Below, in pieces: positions 34,998 through 39,474 of a DNA stretch of 39,474 bases. The DNA comes from Neptunomonas sp. (GTDB taxonomy: Bacteria; Pseudomonadota; Gammaproteobacteria; Pseudomonadales; Balneatricaceae), in NCBI RefSeq assembly GCF_016744175.1, contig NZ_JADGEV010000038.1:1-39474 (forward strand). The letters are read 5' to 3'. The position numbers and the translations under genes are program-made. Positions within the stretch are counted from its first letter, which is position 1. Every line of letters begins with the position of its first letter. The notes beneath the pieces are model-generated. The model was given only the letters and a program-made list of their open reading frames with translations, did no database searches and had not been told where the DNA came from.

Positions 34998-37900
34998 TCA
35001 GATTCGTGACACATCCAAAACGAAAACATCAATCGACCCTTTTAATTCGGGCGATAATGTTTCTTCGATAGCTTTTCTTAGCTCCATTGCACTTGTTATT
35101 TCATGTCTCTTTTTACCGGCAACCTTTTCAGTAGCACCAAACCAGATGACAAGATAAATACCTTGTTGTGCAGCATCAGGGTGAATTGAATAGCGCTCAT
35201 AAAGTTGTGTAGAAGCTGCCGAGTAAAGCTCGCTATGCCATTGCCCTTTAGCTTCTATAACAAGTAGTCGCCTTTTTCCATCAATTATCTTAGCTGCGGT
35301 AATATCAATTCTATTTTGATTTTTAGTCTGGTGCTCAGATGTAACGACAATGCTTTGAGACTTAAGCACTAAATCAAGACGTTCAGCAATAATTTCGACA
35401 GAGCCTACTTCATTCAAATGTATATCATTTCCTTCTTTAACTTTTGTATAAAAACGATTTACTGCATTGAACTCACCACCGTCGATATCTTTTTGATAAC
35501 TTGCTAATTCTTGAAGAATTAATTGGCGCAAGCCCTCAACCGTAACCACGGCATTATTATCCAACAAATCTACAATTTTCTGTGGAGTAGGAGGCTCAAA
35601 ATCTCTCAGAGCATTTTTCCTCAATTGCTCTGCTTGTATGCTCTTCAACTCTCTATGAATATCAACAAAACGTGGGTCTGCTAGAAGTCGACGAAGAACA
35701 GGAATAGCTTTATCAGAGCTATCTTTCCCGATGCTCCAAATAATCTCTGTTAGGAACCTGTATGCAGTCTCTCCACTAGGACTGCCTGTCCCATGACTAG
35801 TTGGCAAATAAAGTTTGGGCCATTCATTAAAAAAAGCTGTAAGGATAGCTTCAACTTTAAGGGATGTTAGCTCTGGCCAATATAGATAACCGCTTCGATT
35901 CATTCGGCTAAAACGCTCAGTAAATAAAAAAACTGAATTCCTATCACGCTTAAGCCAATTCCAGTATGGTTCTGCACTTTCTAGGCTTAAAAAGCAAAAC
36001 GCTCGACTGAACCAAAATTCACATCTTTGTTTGAATATATCATCCGTTTTTACCAACTGCTCCGACAAAAGTTCAGTGCATCGTACAAGAATGATCTTAT
36101 TTAGTTCTTCCTCCTCTTCACTTTGTGCAGCAATTTTAAAAAGTAAATTCTGAGCATAAGGTGTAATTTTATCGAAACGTTCAAGCCATTCAATTGACAA
36201 TTTCGCTCGCAAAGGACTGAAGAGTTCATCGTATTTCAATAAATCCACTTCCGGATGAGAACATTCAGGATCAGCTAACTGAGGCTCAATGTACCGGCGG
36301 AGAAATTGCTCAGCAGCCTCTATATCCGGAAATATCAAACGATCGACTTCAGCTTTAAGAGCATTGCGCTCATCTTCATCAACTGCAGAATATCCCATGT
36401 TGAAGTTTGTTCTCAATGCTATGAGCAGTGGAGGCTTGATACCTTCCAAGTTTCCTTGTTCACGCATGATCTCGACACAAGCCGCAAAAAGGATCACTTC
36501 AACGTGTAAGGACCTAGAAGCACATTGCAATTCAGCAAGCTTTTGCAAATTAGGAACTTCTGGCTCAATGAAATCCAGACAGTTTCTCAGAGCATTCCGA
36601 ACAAGGTTCTCATCACCAAACTCCTGCTCTATCTTATCCGGATTTTCTAGCACTAGTTCTGCAAAATGAATCAAACAACTCCAATGTTTACCCCCTTCAA
36701 CCAGGCTGCGGTTATCTTGGACATATTGAATATTGTCTTTGCGTATGTCACCCTCTTTTCTGTCTTGACGCTTCATTGAACGACGATGCTTAACATTCCA
36801 TTTGCGGTCATCTTGTTTATCCTGAATAGCCTGCTGCCTATTTAGCAAACCCCATATACGCATAAACTCTGGCTTGTTAGACGCTTGCTTACGCATATGC
36901 CGTCTCAAATAATCAGGCCCGAAGTGTTCCTTTGCTCTATGGTACTGGTGCCGAGCTAGAAAACTCGACCACAGCTCAGTATTATCACGTTCAAATGCTA
37001 TATCAACGATGAATTTATAGTCATCTAAACTCAAACGAAGACCAGCATGCGAACAATAGCCACTGAACTTGTCTATTTTTATTTGAAAAATCTGTTCTCG
37101 ATCAGTTAGATCTCTGAAAACATGAGCAATAATCCCATGGCGTAGATCATTACCTTCACGCAGTGATTTAACTGAATTAGTGACTTTTGAATTTATTTGA
37201 TTAGGGAAATTTAAATGCTCGATCCATTGCCACACACGTAATGGTTCAAAAGGAGGTTTAGCCTGTTCAAAATAACGATCTAAGAGAGAACCAATGATCT
37301 TGCTTTTTCCAGTACGACAATCACATTCATATGCTTTCTTCCCGCAGGTGCAGTCTAGATCTTTACTCAATGAGTCTAAAAGATATTCGATAGCTTCTAA
37401 GGGCAAACAAGATATTAAATGCTTAACAAAATATCGCACCCCTATTGTGCTCTCAAATCGATTTTTACGACTGTGATATAGGCTAGCGCAGCTCCTAAAG
37501 AATAATTCGAGTTCACTCGGTTTAAATGTCTCTGGACCAAGCGTTTTAATTACTTCACCAGCCATATTTAAAGAAGTATTACTAGACTCAACTATCAAGT
37601 CGTCCAAATCTAAACGAGAATCGTAACTCTCCACTCCAACAAGGCATTTCATAGCCAACATCCGAGTCGACTTACTTCCACTAGAAGCCAAAAAAACTTG
37701 ACGCAACTCCGCGACTAGCCACTTTGTCGCGTTAGAACCTACTAATAGCTCAAGAAGCAAATCCCGCAAGTGCCCATCAGTTCCATCAGAGATAACTGGT
37801 TTAATCTCTTCCACCACCTCTTGCGTAAAGAAGCCTGCAACGCTAAATCTACGCCAGAAATCGCCTCTCCGAAAGTACGGATCAATAGCCTCAACTTCTT

Positions 37901-39083
37901 TCAGTTTTGACAAAAGAAGCCGTTTTGAGGATGGATCAAGTTGAGAAGGATCGCCGTTAGCAAGCACGGCATATGAATCAAGTTCAATTGCAGCTTCTTC
38001 TATTGGTTTATTACCCAATGTAGCCATCCAACCAAGTAACCCTCGCAATTCATCCCGTACTGATGCGTTAGGCGCGATAATAGGCAAGCATTGAGCAAGA
38101 GTTAAAGGGTCAGATGGGGTAGATATGCGATTAATAAGGTAGTCTGCAGCACAGTACTCAGAGACTATTTTGTGGACTGGTCGATGCTGGTCTGTATTAT
38201 CCCCAGGTTTAAAAAGGCGTGTTGCCAAGAAATTCTTGACATCCACATCGCAAGAATTCAACAGTGACGCAATTAAAGGGTAACTCCTGTTTTCATTTGC
38301 TTCACTTATTGCTACCCCTTCAGCGCCTGATAGCAAAAGCTTTGCAAAAACTTCCGAGCACAAGTTAATTTTTTTATCACTAGACAACGCCAAATCAGAT
38401 TTAACGTTAGTATTTGTCTCCCTTGCCAAGTGCGTTACTGCTTGAGTGAAGATTGAACGCTTGTCGGTAAAGTGTCCATTACTCTCGATATAAGCATCTG
38501 CGAACATTTTGAGAAACTGTGGATTTGGAAGAAGAGGTTCCAGCGAAAATCTGGTAACTTCAGCCTTAAACTCTACAAAATCATCTGTCTTCGTATAATT
38601 AGTAAAAATTGATTGCTGCTCAGCGTCATCAAATTCGCAAAGTCTGACAACTAAGGGAATATGACCGATAAATTGCTCAAAAGTACTTGTAGCCGAATTA
38701 TCCCATTCACTAGATCTACTTGAAATGATTACATGACTCGGATTTACCTTTGAGATATTAGCAAGTAGTTTATGGATGCCAGTTTTATCGACCTTAGCAA
38801 GCTCATCAAAAGCATCAATCACGAGAGGGGTGCCAAGCAGACTAGCACCAACGTAGCTAAATACGTTTGCTGTTACCTCTCTAGTTTTTAGTCGCTGAGC
38901 CAAACTCTTTAAGAGTTCTGTTTTTCCAGCACCAGGCTCAGCCAAAATAACAATGTAATTAGAAGCAACTAATAGCTCTGTCTCCGTATGCTTTTGGTCA
39001 CTGTTATAAACAGTCCGATTTAGATAAAAAGTCTGATTCATAAATAAAATACGACCTTGATAAACATTGCTACTAAGTGACAT
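34998..39083 (-). CDS. Large NACHT/STAND-like NTPase with C-terminal PD-(D/E)XK-like nuclease
   Basis: 1361 residues. Walker A is AEPGAGKT (residues 48-55), Walker B PLVIDAFDEL (86-95) and a sensor strand HVIISSRSSEWD (117-128); the later HRPVHKIVSEYCAADYL resembles the winged-helix end of NACHT modules. The middle (about 350-1200) is helical and repeat-like, with Cys578-x-Cys580-x6-Cys587-x-Cys589, a possible zinc site. The end has RID(1260)ITAAK and VIE(1277)AK(1279)GQWH, a PD-(D/E)XK nuclease pattern, followed by QLYERY. This is the logic of an anti-phage sensor-effector: sense, oligomerise with ATP, cut DNA. Unlike classical Avs proteins, the effector is C-terminal. The gene stands alone between related repeats. 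The ATG at 39083 is directly preceded by AAGAAGG (spacing too short); an ATG at 39041 is an alternative. Confidence 0.75.
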   Translation of the reverse strand: MSLSSNVYQGRILFMNQTFYLNRTVYNSDQKHTETELLVASNYIVILAEPGAGKTELLKSLAQRLKTREVTANVFSYVGASLLGTPLVIDAFDELAKVDKTGIHKLLANISKVNPSHVIISSRSSEWDNSATSTFEQFIGHIPLVVRLCEFDDAEQQSIFTNYTKTDDFVEFKAEVTRFSLEPLLPNPQFLKMFADAYIESNGHFTDKRSIFTQAVTHLARETNTNVKSDLALSSDKKINLCSEVFAKLLLSGAEGVAISEANENRSYPLIASLLNSCDVDVKNFLATRLFKPGDNTDQHRPVHKIVSEYCAADYLINRISTPSDPLTLAQCLPIIAPNASVRDELRGLLGWMATLGNKPIEEAAIELDSYAVLANGDPSQLDPSSKRLLLSKLKEVEAIDPYFRRGDFWRRFSVAGFFTQEVVEEIKPVISDGTDGHLRDLLLELLVGSNATKWLVAELRQVFLASSGSKSTRMLAMKCLVGVESYDSRLDLDDLIVESSNTSLNMAGEVIKTLGPETFKPSELELFFRSCASLYHSRKNRFESTIGVRYFVKHLISCLPLEAIEYLLDSLSKDLDCTCGKKAYECDCRTGKSKIIGSLLDRYFEQAKPPFEPLRVWQWIEHLNFPNQINSKVTNSVKSLREGNDLRHGIIAHVFRDLTDREQIFQIKIDKFSGYCSHAGLRLSLDDYKFIVDIAFERDNTELWSSFLARHQYHRAKEHFGPDYLRRHMRKQASNKPEFMRIWGLLNRQQAIQDKQDDRKWNVKHRRSMKRQDRKEGDIRKDNIQYVQDNRSLVEGGKHWSCLIHFAELVLENPDKIEQEFGDENLVRNALRNCLDFIEPEVPNLQKLAELQCASRSLHVEVILFAACVEIMREQGNLEGIKPPLLIALRTNFNMGYSAVDEDERNALKAEVDRLIFPDIEAAEQFLRRYIEPQLADPECSHPEVDLLKYDELFSPLRAKLSIEWLERFDKITPYAQNLLFKIAAQSEEEEELNKIILVRCTELLSEQLVKTDDIFKQRCEFWFSRAFCFLSLESAEPYWNWLKRDRNSVFLFTERFSRMNRSGYLYWPELTSLKVEAILTAFFNEWPKLYLPTSHGTGSPSGETAYRFLTEIIWSIGKDSSDKAIPVLRRLLADPRFVDIHRELKSIQAEQLRKNALRDFEPPTPQKIVDLLDNNAVVTVEGLRQLILQELASYQKDIDGGEFNAVNRFYTKVKEGNDIHLNEVGSVEIIAERLDLVLKSQSIVVTSEHQTKNQNRIDITAAKIIDGKRRLLVIEAKGQWHSELYSAASTQLYERYSIHPDAAQQGIYLVIWFGATEKVAGKKRHEITSAMELRKAIEETLSPELKGSIDVFVLDVSRI

Positions 39084-39209
39084 CCTTCTTAGTATAAATG
39101 ACGATATTTTATGTAGTTACAGCCACAAAACTCTAACAAAAATTTCAATCATGTCTGTATTCACATTTTATTGTTATTTCTACTGAGGGTAGGTTTTCTT
39201 TTAATGAAA

Positions 39210-39267
39210 GTAAGTCTAAAAAACCCAAACACACCTTCACTACGGGCAAACTCTATTGTCTTTTTTA
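39210..39267 (+). repeat. Right flanking repeat, start of tandem array
   Basis: Counterpart of the repeat at 34798-34850, same orientation, 4.4 kb away, with a two-base longer A run and a few substitutions. The end runs into the 52-bp tandem array. Confidence 0.65.
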
Positions 39268-39364
39268 AGGCTAACGGGCAATCTTTATTGTCTACGGGCA
39301 AACTCTATTGTCTTTTTTAAGGCTAACGGGCAATCTTTATTGTCTACGGGCAAACTTTATTGTC
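39241..39364 (+). repeat. 52-bp tandem repeat array containing five short motifs
   Basis: Two 52-bp units (39241-39292 and 39293-39344, essentially identical) and a 20-bp partial third (39345-39364). Each full unit has two copies of a 19-bp motif, ACGGGCAAACTCTATTGTC or ACGGGCAATCTTTATTGTC, giving copies at 39242, 39274, 39294, 39326 and 39346. No unique spacers, so not CRISPR. Read on the minus strand the motif is GACAATARAG-WTTGCCCGT, reminiscent of transposase binding sites at Tn7-type ends. Confidence 0.8.
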
Positions 39365-39375
39365 TCTACACAACA

Positions 39376-39474
39376 TCAAACAGCCTGTCCCGCTGCAAAC
39401 CCGCAGGCCCACGCCCATTGAAAGTTGTGGCCACCTAAGTGCCCTGTTACATCTAAGCATTCGCCAATAAAAAA
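39376..39474 (-). CDS. C terminus of HI0933/YhiN-type flavoprotein, 5' end outside window
   Basis: The minus strand is open from the window edge to a TGA at 39376-39378 and encodes 32 residues including IGECLDVTGHLGG and HNFQWAWACGFAAGQAV. These are the highly conserved end of the HI0933/YhiN family of FAD-dependent oxidoreductases (GE-x-LD-x-x-G-x-x-GG-x-N-x-Q-W-A). This small but clear chromosomal gene fixes the right border of the accessory cassette: the repeat array begins within 12 bases of the stop. The open plus-strand frame across the same bases is not a gene. Confidence 0.82.
   Translation of the reverse strand, partial: FFIGECLDVTGHLGGHNFQWAWACGFAAGQAV

Noticed and set aside
36289-36669. 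Plus-strand ORF inside the NTPase-nuclease gene
   Set aside because: Low-complexity antisense shadow of a well-supported minus-strand coding region.
39241-39364. CRISPR array
   Set aside because: The 52-bp units are near identical throughout, with no unique spacers and no cas genes in the window.
39256-39438. Plus-strand ORF of 60 codons
   Set aside because: It is built from the tandem repeats (its translated repeats are a consequence of them) and overlaps the flavoprotein gene end on the other strand.

Overview
The window looks like a chromosomal segment from a moderately low-GC marine or halotolerant gammaproteobacterium, of Oceanospirillales type (Marinomonas- or Neptunomonas-like). That placement is an inference from protein flavour, the ectoine/hydroxyectoine operon, the glutathione-dependent formaldehyde pathway, several c-di-GMP proteins and LysE/RhtB exporters. 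No rRNA or tRNA gene was recognised, so the taxonomy is unproven.

Layout. (1) 1-591 is the 3' part of a group II intron: a maturase that has lost its reverse transcriptase core, then RNA domains V and VI. Its last base completes the stop codon of an opposing alpha/beta hydrolase gene. (2) 1266-3007 holds a pair of palindromic repeats and a tightly packed three-gene minus-strand operon (acidic hypothetical, MmcQ/YjbR, transglutaminase-like). (3) 3008-6090 is formaldehyde detoxification: a LysR regulator divergent from S-(hydroxymethyl)glutathione dehydrogenase and S-formylglutathione hydrolase, with a long hairpin between the two enzyme genes. (4) 6112-8612 is an AhpD-like gene followed by an EAL phosphodiesterase. 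(5) 8843-12935 is the osmoprotection locus ectABCD with its own terminator and a divergent MarR-type EctR-like regulator. There is no aspartokinase gene in it. (6) 13020-20038 carries a LysR/quinone-oxidoreductase divergent pair, a double-glutaredoxin-fold protein, and a minus-strand run of U32 peptidase-like protein (RlhA-like), GST, DUF2306 and LysE genes. (7) 20049-23709 has an OsmC-YcaO fusion, a SigZ-type sigma factor with a cysteine-rich tail, and a GST that also ends in a cysteine cluster. (8) 23779-25858 is the RtcB2-PrfH ribosome-repair pair. Upstream of it are a recognisable sigma-70 promoter, a 13-codon leader ORF with a strong ribosome binding site, and a stem that would mask the rtcB2 start. 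(9) 25911-31446 holds a haem-c-type diguanylate cyclase, two LysE exporters and a LytS-PAS-GGDEF-EAL protein. (10) 31814-34625 has a small membrane-anchored hypothetical and an SLC13 permease gene of visibly higher G+C. (11) 34798-39370 is an accessory cassette: one 1361-residue protein with a NACHT/STAND-like NTPase at the N terminus and a PD-(D/E)XK-like nuclease at the C terminus. Related repeats lie on both sides, expanding into a 52-bp tandem array on the right. The array abuts the stop codon of a chromosomal HI0933/YhiN-type flavoprotein gene that runs off the window.

The two most promising items for follow-up are the putative translational attenuator in front of rtcB2-prfH, and the repeat-flanked NTPase-nuclease, a likely single-gene anti-phage defence protein. 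Much of the rest is stress physiology: osmotic, formaldehyde, electrophile and redox, and ribosome damage.
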